DNA from: Rhizobium sp.
Lineage (GTDB): Bacteria; Pseudomonadota; Alphaproteobacteria; Rhizobiales; Rhizobiaceae
DNA: 64,000 nucleotides
Assembly: GCA_028290545.1 (NCBI GenBank)
Contig: JAQGJP010000029.1
Location: forward strand, 59,953-123,952
Reading direction: 5' to 3'
Numbering within the stretch: position 1 is the stretch's first letter; every line of letters begins with the position of its first letter. This document shows positions 34,172-43,170 of the stretch, in pieces. Both the position numbers and the translations under genes were made by a program. The notes under the pieces are model-generated. The model was not told where the DNA came from, searched no databases, and was given only the letters and a program-made list of their open reading frames with translations.

Positions 34172-35356
34172 TCAGAGGCTGCAATGCCTGTATCCAGATT
34201 TCCGATAACGCATGTCGAAATGAAAATGATCGCCATGGTAGGCGTCGCCTGGGCCAAGCACCGAATTGAAATACTTGCAGGAGTCCGAACGCACGGCTTT
34301 CAGCAACCCCTTCTCGCGGAATGCGAAGAAACTCTTCTTACGCACATCGATTTCCTTGCCGGACTTCAGGATGAAGCCGCCGATATCGATCGCGTTGCCC
34401 TTGGCGTGCTCGGACCACGGATTGTTCGAGCGCGAATTCATCTTGCGGCAGGAGTAGGAGGAAAGCTGATGAATCTCCTTTATACCGGAGAAATAGCGAT
34501 AGCGCGCCGTGGGCACCAATTCGTTTTTCACCCATTTGGCAAATGTCCGCGTCATGTTGCAATTGAGCTTCGCAGCGGGCCTGAGGGTGATGCCGCTGGC
34601 AAAGCCCGAAACCTCGATCGGATGCGGGATGCCGCAACTACGACCGTTGGAGATCGGCTCGAGTTCTCGGAAACGCACGCCAAGCCTTGTGAGTTCAGTC
34701 CGGCAGGCGCGGTCGGAAACGGTTAGCCCGCCATAGGATTCGGGGACCTGTGACGGATCCGAAAAACGTGGAATGAAGGCAACCTGGGTCTCGTTATCGG
34801 GATCGCGCCGCCTGGTCGGCAACGTAACCTGATCCGCGCTCTCGGCCTGGTCGAACGGAATGCGCTGATCGACGGGTCTGGCCCCGTGATTGACTTCCTT
34901 CAGCGTCTCCGTACCGATGCCGTCCACGACCGGCTGTTCGGTGTTGCCCTCGGCAATATTGTCCGCCTCCTCTTCCGCAAGGCTGGTCGGCTGCGCGCCA
35001 AGATCGGAGTCCATATTGACGCCGTTTTCCGGAATGTCCGACTGCTTTGCAACGGTCGGTTCCTCGTCGATCATCGGCAACGGCTGATCTTCCGCCTTCT
35101 GCGCCTGCTGATCGTCGACGCCGGCAAGGTTCGGCGTATTGAGATAATCGGCATTCTCCGAGGCCCGGCTTGCAGGGTCTTCCGGTGCTGAATAATTGCT
35201 GTCTTCGATCTTCTGGCTGGGCTCAATCGAGGATACGGTCGTCGCGCCGTCGATATCGGCAGGCGGCACCATCTGGCCGGAACAGGCGCTCAACGCCAGC
35301 GATAAAAGCGTCGGCAGGCAGGCCCGCCGGAAACTCATTGGAAACGCAATACTCAT
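34172..35356 (-). CDS. Extensin-like C-terminal domain lipoprotein
   Basis: The 394-residue product begins with a lipobox signal (LLSLALSACSG, lipidation at about Cys24). A low-complexity acidic region rich in Asp, Glu, Gln and Pro follows to about residue 205. The last 180 residues are an extensin-like domain (DUF/Extensin_2). It contains ACRTELTRLGVRF, LNCNMTRTFAKWV, YSCRKMN, SEHAKGNAIDIGGF and YHGDHFHFDMR. The His/Asp pattern in SEHAKGNAIDI and HGDHFHFD resembles the zinc site of DD/LD-carboxypeptidase-like folds, suggesting peptidoglycan contact. It is anchored in the periplasm. A second possible start is Met7. Confidence 0.87.
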   Translation of the reverse strand: MSIAFPMSFRRACLPTLLSLALSACSGQMVPPADIDGATTVSSIEPSQKIEDSNYSAPEDPASRASENADYLNTPNLAGVDDQQAQKAEDQPLPMIDEEPTVAKQSDIPENGVNMDSDLGAQPTSLAEEEADNIAEGNTEQPVVDGIGTETLKEVNHGARPVDQRIPFDQAESADQVTLPTRRRDPDNETQVAFIPRFSDPSQVPESYGGLTVSDRACRTELTRLGVRFRELEPISNGRSCGIPHPIEVSGFASGITLRPAAKLNCNMTRTFAKWVKNELVPTARYRYFSGIKEIHQLSSYSCRKMNSRSNNPWSEHAKGNAIDIGGFILKSGKEIDVRKKSFFAFREKGLLKAVRSDSCKYFNSVLGPGDAYHGDHFHFDMRYRKSGYRHCSL

Positions 35357-35447
35357 GATCCAATCCGCCGGACAGTCCGGTACTATTGTGCCAACTCTGA
35401 CCGAGAATGGTTACCGAAGAATGAAGGGAGTGCGCTAATTTAGCGAA

Positions 35448-36308
35448 TCAAAACCGGCGCTTGCGCGATGCCCGCCACATGTTCCACTGCCGCCGCAACT
35501 GGGATTGCTGCGGCGAGGTTGTCAGAATATCAGCGCCGAGCTTGCCGGCACGGTCGAGCACGCCCTCCACCGACGCAATGGGCAGGAATGCCAGGCTTGC
35601 TTCAGGTGTCATCGTGCCCACGGAAGCCTGCCTTGCTTTTCGGAGATGATCCCGGCCGAACCCAATGAAGGCCGACAGGCTCGCCCCGATGCGCGGCCTG
35701 TCCCCGCCTCTCAGGAACGCTTCTGCGGTGAGACCGGTGGCCGCCAGGATATCGCCGGGAACATAGACCTGGTGCCGCCGCATATGAGTCGGCAACAGCA
35801 GCAGCGAGCCGGCAACGAGTTGCGCAATACCGGCGTGGCCGGCAGCGTCCGATGCCTTTTGCGCATGTTCCGGATCGAGGATCATTGCCGTCAGCTGGAT
35901 CAGCGCCGATGCCGTCTCTCCAGCATACCCCTCGAACATCGCGGTGCTGTCCACCGGATCGTCATAGAGATCGAATATCCGCGCTTCGGTCATGGCGACC
36001 AGCGGCTGGCGGGGCAAGCTGTGTTCATCGATGGCATGGATCAGCCCGGCCGCCAGCGGGTTGGCGAGGCTATCGCCCTCGCCTTCACCCTCGAGCATGT
36101 CGCGCCACCACTGCAGGCGGATCTCGCCCGGCAACGGCTCACGAATGATATCGCGGATACGCGCAAGTTCGGCATTGAATGCATAGAGTGCAGCAACCGC
36201 GCCACGCCTCTCCTCCGGCATCAGCAGGCAGGCGAGGTAGCGGTCGATATCGGTGGTGCGGAGCGTGGCGAGGCAGGCCTCATAGGCGCCGCTTCGATCA
36301 AGCGACAT
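35448..36308 (-). CDS. Phytoene/squalene synthase-like protein, NDUFAF6-type
   Basis: From Met at 36308 the product has 286 residues with the all-alpha isoprenoid synthase fold (LPGEIRLQWWRDML, FEGYAGETASALIQL, QVYVPGDILAATGL). The catalytic Asp-rich motifs of true synthases are not preserved. The first DxxxD is RDIIREP, and the second D-x-x-E-D region is replaced by LLLLPTHMRRHQVYVP. This pattern is that of NDUFAF6/C8orf38, a complex I assembly factor, rather than a pigment enzyme. It lies directly downstream of the Mth938-like gene (NDUFAF3 type) with a 4-bp gap. Confidence 0.85.
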   Translation of the reverse strand: MSLDRSGAYEACLATLRTTDIDRYLACLLMPEERRGAVAALYAFNAELARIRDIIREPLPGEIRLQWWRDMLEGEGEGDSLANPLAAGLIHAIDEHSLPRQPLVAMTEARIFDLYDDPVDSTAMFEGYAGETASALIQLTAMILDPEHAQKASDAAGHAGIAQLVAGSLLLLPTHMRRHQVYVPGDILAATGLTAEAFLRGGDRPRIGASLSAFIGFGRDHLRKARQASVGTMTPEASLAFLPIASVEGVLDRAGKLGADILTTSPQQSQLRRQWNMWRASRKRRF

Positions 36309-36312
36309 CTGG

Positions 36313-36705
36313 CTATGACTCCACCGCAATCAAGGCCGCTGCCACCGCGCGCTGTTCGGCGAGCAGGATGTTGAACGTCCGCACCGCGGCACCCGTCGAC
36401 ATCGGATCGGCGGAAATACCGGCTTGGCGAAGCGCCGCGCGCAGTTCCTTCCCAAGCGGCTTGAGGTGATTGCCCGTACCGACGAGCAGGACCTCGATCT
36501 CCGCTGCCTCGGCAAGAACCTTGCCGAGATTGGTCTCATCGAGCGGCGTGCCCTCCTGCATGTCCCAGCCATAAATGCCGGATGGCAGGCAGAGGATCGA
36601 GCCGCGATGGCTCATGTCGGCAAAGCGGAAACCACCATTACCGTAAGCATCGATCGGCGCTCGACCGGGAAAATGCTGCTCACGGATGATGATTCCCTTG
36701 GCCAC
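36313..36705 (-). CDS. Mth938-like (DUF498) domain protein, NDUFAF3-type
   Basis: The 130-residue protein has the family pattern IDAYGNGGFRFADMSHRGSIL, the GWDMQEGTPL turn and VEVLLVGTGNHLKPLGKELRAAL. A C-terminal TGAAVRTFNILLAEQRAVAAAL completes it. This single-domain family includes human NDUFAF3. It is encoded 4 bp downstream of secDF and 4 bp upstream of the NDUFAF6-type gene, so the four genes yajC-secDF-Mth938-like-synthase-like form one probable operon. Biochemical activity is unknown. Confidence 0.88.
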   Translation of the reverse strand: MAKGIIIREQHFPGRAPIDAYGNGGFRFADMSHRGSILCLPSGIYGWDMQEGTPLDETNLGKVLAEAAEIEVLLVGTGNHLKPLGKELRAALRQAGISADPMSTGAAVRTFNILLAEQRAVAAALIAVES

Positions 36706-36709
36706 CAGA

Positions 36710-39265
36710 TCAGACTGCCTGCGTTTCTATCTTGGCCGCGCCCTTTTCCTCTTCATCGTCCCGGTTGCCGCCCGGGCGGAGCCTGAAGATAATGAGCACC
36801 GGAGCAGCGATGTAGATCGACGAGAACGTGCCCACCGCAACACCGAAGAGCATCGATATGGTGAACCCGCGGATGACCTCGCCACCGAATACCACCAGCG
36901 CGAGGATCGCGATCAGCGTCGTCACCGATGTCAGGATGGTCCGAGACAGCGTCGAGTTGATCGATGTATCGATCAGCAGCGGGATGGGCATCTTTTTGAA
37001 CCGCCTGAGGTTTTCACGCATTCGGTCATAGACGACGACGGTATCGTTCAAGGAGTAACCGACGATCGTCAGCACCGCCGCAACGCTGGTAAGGTCGAAT
37101 TCCAGCCCGGTGAACACGAACAAACCGATCGTCAGTATCAGATCGTGGAGCGTGGCCACGATCGCGCCGACAGCGAACTGCCACTCGAACCGGAACCAGA
37201 TGTAGACCATGATCGCCAGAAGTGCGAGGCCGACGCCGATGATGCCCGTCAGCGCCAGTTCGCCGGAAACCGAGGGACCGACCACTTCGACGCGGCGGAA
37301 TTCGTACTGAGCGTCGAACTCCGAACGGATCTTGGTCACCGCCGACTGCTCGGCGCTTTCGCCGGCTTCCTGGCTTTGCACGCGGATCAGCACATCGCTT
37401 GGATCACCGAAGCCCTGCACCTGGACGCCGCTGAGATTGAGCGTACCCAACCGGTCACGAATGTCACCGATATCAGCCGCGCCCTGCTTCGCCTTCATTT
37501 CGATGATCGAGCCGCCGGTGAAGTCGATGCCGAGGTTCAGCCCGATCGTTGCAAAGCCCGCGATCGAAGCGATGGTCAGGGCCGCCGAACCCATGAACGT
37601 GTAATTGCGCAGTGCCATGAAGCGGATCTGGGCAAAATCGAAGAAGCCGGTGCGGATCCCCTTCGGCAGCGCCTTGGGACGCGTCCGCCGCAACCAGATC
37701 GCCACCATCAGCCGCGATACGGTGTAGGCGGTGAACACCGTTGTGACGATACCGATCGACAGCGTGATCGCGAAGCCGCGTACCGGGCCGGATCCCATGT
37801 AGAACAGGATGATCGCTGCAATCAGCGTCGTGACGTTGGCGTCGATGACGGTACCGAAGGCTTTGTTGAAACCGGCCTCCATCGCCTGCACGATGGGCCG
37901 TCCCTGCTTCACTTCCTCGCGGAAACGTTCGTAGAACAGCACGTTGGAATCGACCGCCTGGCCAATGGTCAGAACGATACCGGCAATACCCGGCAGGGTC
38001 AGTGTCGCCCCGAGCATCGACAGGATTGCGATGATCATGACCACGTTGACGACCATGGCGGCATTGGCGATTATGCCGAGCGTGCCATAGAAGAACGTCA
38101 TGAAGGCAATGACGGCGATCAGGCCGATGATGCCGGCAATAAAGCCGGCACGGATGGAGTCGGCTCCAAGGCCGGGTCCGACGGTCCGTTCTTCGATGAC
38201 CGTCAGCGTGGCCGGCAATGCGCCCGCGCGCAAGAGGACCGCGAGGTCACTGGCCGACTGAACGGTGAAATTGCCTGAAATCTGCCCCTGGCCGCCGAGG
38301 ATCGGCTCATTGATGACCGGAGCGGTGATCACGGTATTGTCGAGCACGACCGCAAAGGGCTCGCCGACATGTTCCTGCGTCACGCGGCCGAATTTTTGCG
38401 CGCCGGCGGAATCAAACCGGAACGAGACGATCGGGGCATTGTTCTGCTGGTTGAAGCCGGGCTGCGAATCGACGAGGTTTTCGCCCGTCAGGATCGCCCG
38501 CTTCTCGATCAGGAAGGGTACCGGAGGATCGTCGTTGGAATAGACGATCTCGGAATTGGCCGGCGGCCGTGAATTCAGCGCATCCTGGGCCGACATCGTG
38601 TTATCGACCAGATGAAAGGTCAGTTTGGCCGTCTTGTTGAGGATGGCCTTGAGACGCTGCGGATCCTGAAGGCCTGGCACCTGGACGATGATGCGATCGC
38701 TGCCCTGGCGCTGGATCAGCGGTTCAGTCGTGCCCAGTTCATCGACGCGACGGCGAACGACTTCGATCGATTGCGAAACGGCGGACTGGACCCGGTAGTT
38801 GATGCCCTGGTCGGTCAGGTCGATCTCGAACGCGCCATCCGATGTGTTCGACAGGGTGGCTTCCTGGACCGTGCCGCCGGTGAGGCCGCCGACGCTGACC
38901 AGTCCGGTCATATCCTTGAGTGCCGTTCTGGCGGCATCGATCTGGGTCGGATCACGGAGCTTGAAGGTCAGTTTCTGTCCGTTGCCGACCAGGCTCGTAT
39001 AGCCGATGTTCGCTTTGCGCAGACCACTCCTGACATCATCGAGCGCGGTTTCAAGCCGCTCCTTGATGATGTCGTTGCGCTCGAGTTTGAGCATGATATG
39101 CGAACCGCCCTGCAGATCGAGACCAAGCGTCATCGTGCTTTTCGGGACCCATGACGGCAGGGAATTCAGCACATCCTTCGGCACGAAGTTCGGGGCGGCG
39201 ATCAGAATACTCACCGCCGTCACGAGCCAAATGAAAAATGCTCTCCAGCGCGAAAAATAAAGCAT
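36710..39265 (-). CDS. secDF: Fused protein translocase subunit SecDF
   Basis: An 851-residue fusion. The SecD part (about 1-510) begins with a TM helix and a large periplasmic P1 domain. It includes MTLGLDLQGGSHIMLKLE, VDELGTTEPLIQRQGSDRIIVQVPG and the C-terminal TIGQAVDSNVLFYERFREE with the conserved Asp of the proton path. The SecF part starts near residue 545 (FDFAQIRFMALRNYTF) and carries GLNLGIDFTGGSIIEMK and YSLNDTVVVYDRMREN. It uses the proton gradient to drive late export with SecYEG. It lies 72 bp downstream of yajC and leads into the Mth938-like gene. Confidence 0.97.
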   Translation of the reverse strand: MLYFSRWRAFFIWLVTAVSILIAAPNFVPKDVLNSLPSWVPKSTMTLGLDLQGGSHIMLKLERNDIIKERLETALDDVRSGLRKANIGYTSLVGNGQKLTFKLRDPTQIDAARTALKDMTGLVSVGGLTGGTVQEATLSNTSDGAFEIDLTDQGINYRVQSAVSQSIEVVRRRVDELGTTEPLIQRQGSDRIIVQVPGLQDPQRLKAILNKTAKLTFHLVDNTMSAQDALNSRPPANSEIVYSNDDPPVPFLIEKRAILTGENLVDSQPGFNQQNNAPIVSFRFDSAGAQKFGRVTQEHVGEPFAVVLDNTVITAPVINEPILGGQGQISGNFTVQSASDLAVLLRAGALPATLTVIEERTVGPGLGADSIRAGFIAGIIGLIAVIAFMTFFYGTLGIIANAAMVVNVVMIIAILSMLGATLTLPGIAGIVLTIGQAVDSNVLFYERFREEVKQGRPIVQAMEAGFNKAFGTVIDANVTTLIAAIILFYMGSGPVRGFAITLSIGIVTTVFTAYTVSRLMVAIWLRRTRPKALPKGIRTGFFDFAQIRFMALRNYTFMGSAALTIASIAGFATIGLNLGIDFTGGSIIEMKAKQGAADIGDIRDRLGTLNLSGVQVQGFGDPSDVLIRVQSQEAGESAEQSAVTKIRSEFDAQYEFRRVEVVGPSVSGELALTGIIGVGLALLAIMVYIWFRFEWQFAVGAIVATLHDLILTIGLFVFTGLEFDLTSVAAVLTIVGYSLNDTVVVYDRMRENLRRFKKMPIPLLIDTSINSTLSRTILTSVTTLIAILALVVFGGEVIRGFTISMLFGVAVGTFSSIYIAAPVLIIFRLRPGGNRDDEEEKGAAKIETQAV

Positions 39266-39337
39266 GGGTCTCTCGATGCGGTTCGTCAGGCGATTGATTT
39301 ATGCAGTTACGAAATTTTCAGACCAGCAGGAAAGCGA

Positions 39338-39694
39338 TCAGGGCTTGTTGGCCGCCTGGACTTCCTTGGCGGGCTCACCCTTGACGCGCACTTCGGCCAC
39401 CATGGAGCGGACGACGCGGACCTTGACGCCGTCGGCAATCTCGGCCTCAAGCTCGGCATCGTCGATCACTTTCGTGACCTTGGCGACAAGGCCGCCGCCG
39501 AGCACGACCTGATCGCCGCGGCGGATGTTCTTCAAGATCTCTTCGCGCTTCTTCGCCTGCTGGCGCTGCGGCCGGAAGATCAGGAAATAGAAGACGACGA
39601 TCATCGGCAGGAAAAGAATGAGGATATCAAATCCTCCACCAAGCGGCGACGAACTTGCGGGTGCCGACTGGGCAAAGGCTTCGGTAAAGATCAT
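39338..39694 (-). CDS. yajC: Preprotein translocase subunit YajC
   Basis: The 118-residue protein has one transmembrane helix (about 23-43, ILILFLPMIVVFYFLIFRPQ). The YajC signature RPQRQQAKKREEILKNIRRGDQVVLGGGLVAKV follows. It forms a complex with SecDF, encoded immediately downstream. The length is typical. Its promoter probably lies in the 204-bp region shared with the divergent DUF815 ATPase gene. Confidence 0.96.
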   Translation of the reverse strand: MIFTEAFAQSAPASSSPLGGGFDILILFLPMIVVFYFLIFRPQRQQAKKREEILKNIRRGDQVVLGGGLVAKVTKVIDDAELEAEIADGVKVRVVRSMVAEVRVKGEPAKEVQAANKP

Positions 39695-39898
39695 TTGTTA
39701 CTCCCGGACGAATTTATCCAACACGGCGGACTCCTGCCCGCTTTCTGGCCGCCGGAATATAGGAACATGCCTATCCTTTGCAACAGCGCTTTCAGGATTT
39801 GAGAACGAAAACGGACGTTTTGCAGGCAAACCGCCCTTTCCGCAGCCCGCCTCTCCATGTTAGCGGCAGAACGAATTTGAATTTGGGGAGAAGAAACC

Positions 39899-40762
39899 GT
39901 GAGTGAAGACGTTCTGAATGCCATTCTCGCCGAACTGAAGCGGCTTTCCAATGCCGCCGAGCGTGTGGCCGGCCCGGCCCCCGCGCCCGTCCTCTGGGAC
40001 GCGGGCGACTGTTTCGTCTGGAATCCGGAACGCCACAACCTGACGCCGGTCAGCAAAGTCAATCGGGTCGATCTATCGCTGATCCGTGGCGTCGATCATG
40101 TCAAATCCATTCTCCATGACAATACCGATCGCTTCGCCGAGGGCTTTGCCGCCAACAATGTCCTGCTCTGGGGTGCGCGCGGCATGGGCAAGAGCTCGCT
40201 GGTGAAGGCCATCCATGCTTCGATCAACGAGGCGCGCGGCAAGGCGATGAAACTCGTCGAGGTGCATCGCGAGGATATCCAGACACTGCCCATGCTGATG
40301 GACATCCTCAAGGCAACGAACCACCGCATCATCCTGTTCTGCGACGATCTTTCGTTCGACAATGACGACACGTCGTACAAATCTCTGAAGGCGGCGCTCG
40401 ACGGCGGCGTCGAGGGACGCCCGGAGAACGTCATCTTCTACGCAACGTCCAACCGCAGGCATCTCCTGCCCCGCAACATGATCGAAAACGAGCAATCGAC
40501 AGCGATCAATCCATCCGAGGCGGTCGAGGAGAAAGTGTCGCTGTCGGACCGCTTCGGCCTATGGCTCGGCTTCCACAAATGCAGCCAGGACGACTACCTG
40601 GCGATGGTCGATGGCTATGCCGATTATTTCAAGCTGGAGATCGAGCGGGAAAAGCTGCATTTTGAAGCGCTGGAATGGGCAACGACGCGCGGCTCGCGCT
40701 CCGGCCGCGTTGCCTGGCAATATATCCAGGATCTGGCCGGGCGGATGCGGAAGAGCATCTGA
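39899..40762 (+). CDS. DUF815 family AAA-type ATP-binding protein
   Basis: The GTG start at 39899 follows GGGGAGAAG and gives 287 residues. Walker A is LLWGARGMGKSSLVKA (about residues 89-104) and Walker B is RIILFCDDLSFD (about 142-153). An arginine-rich sensor region YATSNRRHLLPR comes next. DUF815 ATPases are conserved in alphaproteobacteria without a firmly assigned client. The protein is soluble. It is divergent from yajC and followed by a terminator shared with the NlpD-like gene. Confidence 0.9.
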   Translation: MSEDVLNAILAELKRLSNAAERVAGPAPAPVLWDAGDCFVWNPERHNLTPVSKVNRVDLSLIRGVDHVKSILHDNTDRFAEGFAANNVLLWGARGMGKSSLVKAIHASINEARGKAMKLVEVHREDIQTLPMLMDILKATNHRIILFCDDLSFDNDDTSYKSLKAALDGGVEGRPENVIFYATSNRRHLLPRNMIENEQSTAINPSEAVEEKVSLSDRFGLWLGFHKCSQDDYLAMVDGYADYFKLEIEREKLHFEALEWATTRGSRSGRVAWQYIQDLAGRMRKSI

Positions 40763-40765
40763 AAT

Positions 40766-40795
40766 GCAAAAAGCCCGGCGCGATGGCCGGGCTCT
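40766..40795 (-). terminator. Terminator of the NlpD-like gene (also faces DUF815 gene)
   Basis: An 8-bp stem AGCCCGGC/GCCGGGCT (40772-40779 with 40786-40793) is followed on the minus strand by TTTTTGC. Its T-tract is strong only in that direction. Confidence 0.8.
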
Positions 40796-40813
40796 TCACG
40801 TCTCCCCTACGCA

Positions 40814-42349
40814 CTACTGGAGGAAAGTCATGGGGTTGACGGCGACGGCATTCTGGCGAACCTCGAAGTGGACCTTCGGGCGCTTGGCACCGCCGGTCAT
40901 GCCGGAATTGGCGATCACCTGGCCGCGGGTCACCTTGTCGCCGCGCTTCACGGTAAGGCTGGACGCATTGCCGTAGACTGTGACGGTGCCGTCATCATGG
41001 CGGACGAGAACCGTATTGCCAAGATCCTTCAGGCCGCTGCCGGAGTAGATCACGACGCCGTTTTCAGCCGACTTGATCGCCGTGCCCTCGGGAACCGAGA
41101 TGTCGATACCGGCGTTGCGGATGCCGTCGACATTCTGTCCGTACCCGGCGATCACCGCGCCGCGAACCGGCCAGCGAAGCTTGCCAATGCCCGTCGCATC
41201 CGGAGCATCTTCGCCGGTGTCGGTCTTCTCGGCTTCGGCGACGCTCTTTTCGGCAACCGGCGGGGTATAGGTCTTGGGCTTGTTCTCGGTGACTTCCTTG
41301 ACTTCGCTTTTCTTCGCCAGGATGGACGCCGTCACGGTATTGGCATCCGGAATGCTCAATTTCTGGCCGATTTTCAGCGACGCGGTCGTCATGCCGTTGG
41401 CAGACTTGATCGTATCGATGTTGACCTTGTGCATCTTGGCGATCTTGGCAAGCGAGTCGCCCTGCTTGACCACATAAAGCGTGCCGTCGGTCGCGTCATT
41501 CCTGCCATTGTCCTTGGCAAGCTTGGCGTCGGTGTTCTTCGCCTTGTCGCGGCTCGTGGTGACCGCCAGGATCGCCTTGTCCTGTTCCGGCAGCTTGCCC
41601 GGGACCGGTAGTTTCTTCCTGGTGTTGACGGCCAGTTCGACCGGAACGGCCTTTGCCTTCATCTCCACCTTGACGGTAACCGGAATGATGATCGACTTGC
41701 CGAATTTCAGGTCAGCGCCGCTCGTCAGCCTGTTGGCCTTGAGAATTTCGGCCTGCGGAACCTTGTAGCGGACAGCGATTGCCGAGAGCGTATCGCCGCT
41801 TTTGATCATGATACGCGGAGAGCTATCGGCAACGCGCCAGATCGATTTGACCGTGCCGGTCTTGATCGGATCGGCATTGACCTCCGCCTTGACGGAGAGG
41901 ATCGTCTTGGATGGGAAAGGCTGGGCGAGCGCCACCTTTTCTTCCAGCTTGAGCTTGGCCTTCGGCGTCGAGAGCTCGGTACGCTCGATCCTGATCGGCT
42001 TGACCGATGCACGGGCATCGGACTCAGTTGTGGTCGATGTACTGATCGGATCATAGGAGACGTTGTCGTTGTTGCCCGGATAGGGCTGGTTCAACGCCGC
42101 ATCACCGGTGACATCGGTCCGATTGTCATCGGCATTCGTCACATTTTTGCGCGGAGTCGGCAGCTTGCCGTTGACCGCATTGACCTTGTGAGGAATGGAG
42201 CTGGTCGTGAGTTGATCGGTCTTCGATGAGAATATCCCGTCGAAACGGGTGACATCGGAGCTACAACCTGAGGCCGCACCTGCGAGCAGGACAGCGGTCA
42301 CGATACGAAGAGGTGATACTCTGGACTTTACAATTTCAAAGCTACGCAT
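40814..42349 (-). CDS. LysM/M23 lipoprotein, NlpD-like murein hydrolase activator
   Basis: I start at 42349, giving 511 residues and a lipobox (TAVLLAGAASGCSS). Two LysM domains follow: IKSGDTLSAIAVRYKVP (about 180-223) and VVKQGDSLAKIAKMHKVN (about 290-330). The C-terminal LytM/M23 fold covers about 406-510. Its zinc ligands are degenerate. The first His of HxxxD is lost (RNAGIDIS), and HxH in the HLHFEV strand is KVHFEV. This is the pattern of NlpD/EnvC proteins that activate amidases rather than cut peptidoglycan. The nearby SPOR protein gene also relates to division-site peptidoglycan. It is followed by a terminator. Confidence 0.9.
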   Translation of the reverse strand: MRSFEIVKSRVSPLRIVTAVLLAGAASGCSSDVTRFDGIFSSKTDQLTTSSIPHKVNAVNGKLPTPRKNVTNADDNRTDVTGDAALNQPYPGNNDNVSYDPISTSTTTESDARASVKPIRIERTELSTPKAKLKLEEKVALAQPFPSKTILSVKAEVNADPIKTGTVKSIWRVADSSPRIMIKSGDTLSAIAVRYKVPQAEILKANRLTSGADLKFGKSIIIPVTVKVEMKAKAVPVELAVNTRKKLPVPGKLPEQDKAILAVTTSRDKAKNTDAKLAKDNGRNDATDGTLYVVKQGDSLAKIAKMHKVNIDTIKSANGMTTASLKIGQKLSIPDANTVTASILAKKSEVKEVTENKPKTYTPPVAEKSVAEAEKTDTGEDAPDATGIGKLRWPVRGAVIAGYGQNVDGIRNAGIDISVPEGTAIKSAENGVVIYSGSGLKDLGNTVLVRHDDGTVTVYGNASSLTVKRGDKVTRGQVIANSGMTGGAKRPKVHFEVRQNAVAVNPMTFLQ

Positions 42350-42487
42350 GACAGCAACCCAAGCTACGCATTTACTTGAATTCATTAAAGCGCGTTAGTG
42401 TTACTGGCCAGTTAACACACCACCAGGAAAAGATAATATTCCTGAAAAACGATAACCTTAACGGGTGTTAACCGAGCCGACGAACGT

Positions 42488-43141
42488 CTACAGGATCTTG
42501 GCGGTATGCGGAATGATCGCCTGATAAGGCACGTCGAACATCTCCTCGCGCTCGAAGCGGCTGCCGGACTTGGTGAGCTTGATCATCCGGGCGACGCCGC
42601 CCTCTCCAATGACGGGTGCGATCATCACGCCACCCGAGACCAGTTGCTCGGCATAAATGCGCGGCAGCGATGAAAACGCCGCTGTGACTAGAATGCGGTC
42701 GAATGTCCCCTCGCCCTGCAGGCCGGAGCTGCCATCTGCCTGGCGAACGATGACGTTGCGGAGCGACAACTTGTCCATGCGCTCCTGCGCGAGCGTCACC
42801 AGCGTAATATAACGATCGACCGTCAGCACGCGTTCCGTCAGCCGGCCGAGCACGGCGGCGGTGAACCCGGAACCCGTGCCGATTTCCAGCACGCGATGGC
42901 TCGGCTTGAGCTTCAAGGCATCAAGAAGTCGGGCCGCGAGATCCACGCCTTCGAGGATGGCGCCGCACTCGATCGGCAGCGTGCGGGACGACCAGGCATG
43001 GGCGCTGTGTTCTGCAGGAACGAAGAAATGGCGTGGGGTTTGCTCGACAGCATTCAGCAGATCGTTATTGACGATGCCCTTTGCCCGCAGGCGCAGGCAC
43101 AGTGCTGCAAATCCTTCCTTGCCACTTCGGCTTTGGACCAT
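42488..43141 (-). CDS. pcm: Protein-L-isoaspartate O-methyltransferase
   Basis: The 217-residue enzyme has the PCMT N-terminal region (VEQTPRHFFVP) and the SAM motif HRVLEIGTGSGFTAAVLG (about 82-99). The later ILVTAAFSSLPRIYAEQL corresponds to the family's post-motif block. It methylates isoaspartyl residues for repair. The stop of surE is 29 bp upstream, so surE-pcm are probably co-transcribed, as in many proteobacteria. Confidence 0.94.
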   Translation of the reverse strand: MVQSRSGKEGFAALCLRLRAKGIVNNDLLNAVEQTPRHFFVPAEHSAHAWSSRTLPIECGAILEGVDLAARLLDALKLKPSHRVLEIGTGSGFTAAVLGRLTERVLTVDRYITLVTLAQERMDKLSLRNVIVRQADGSSGLQGEGTFDRILVTAAFSSLPRIYAEQLVSGGVMIAPVIGEGGVARMIKLTKSGSRFEREEMFDVPYQAIIPHTAKIL

Positions 43142-43170
43142 ATTAGCCGCCTTACACGATATCAGCTGTC

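Noticed and set aside
35448..36308. Carotenoid or hopanoid biosynthesis gene
   Set aside because: The fold matches squalene/phytoene synthase but the catalytic Asp motifs are missing and no other terpenoid genes are nearby, so an NDUFAF6-type role fits better.
36686..38278. 530-codon plus-strand frame opposite secDF
   Set aside because: Antisense to a complete secDF; its Arg/Asp/His-rich translation is typical of shadow frames in GC-rich DNA.
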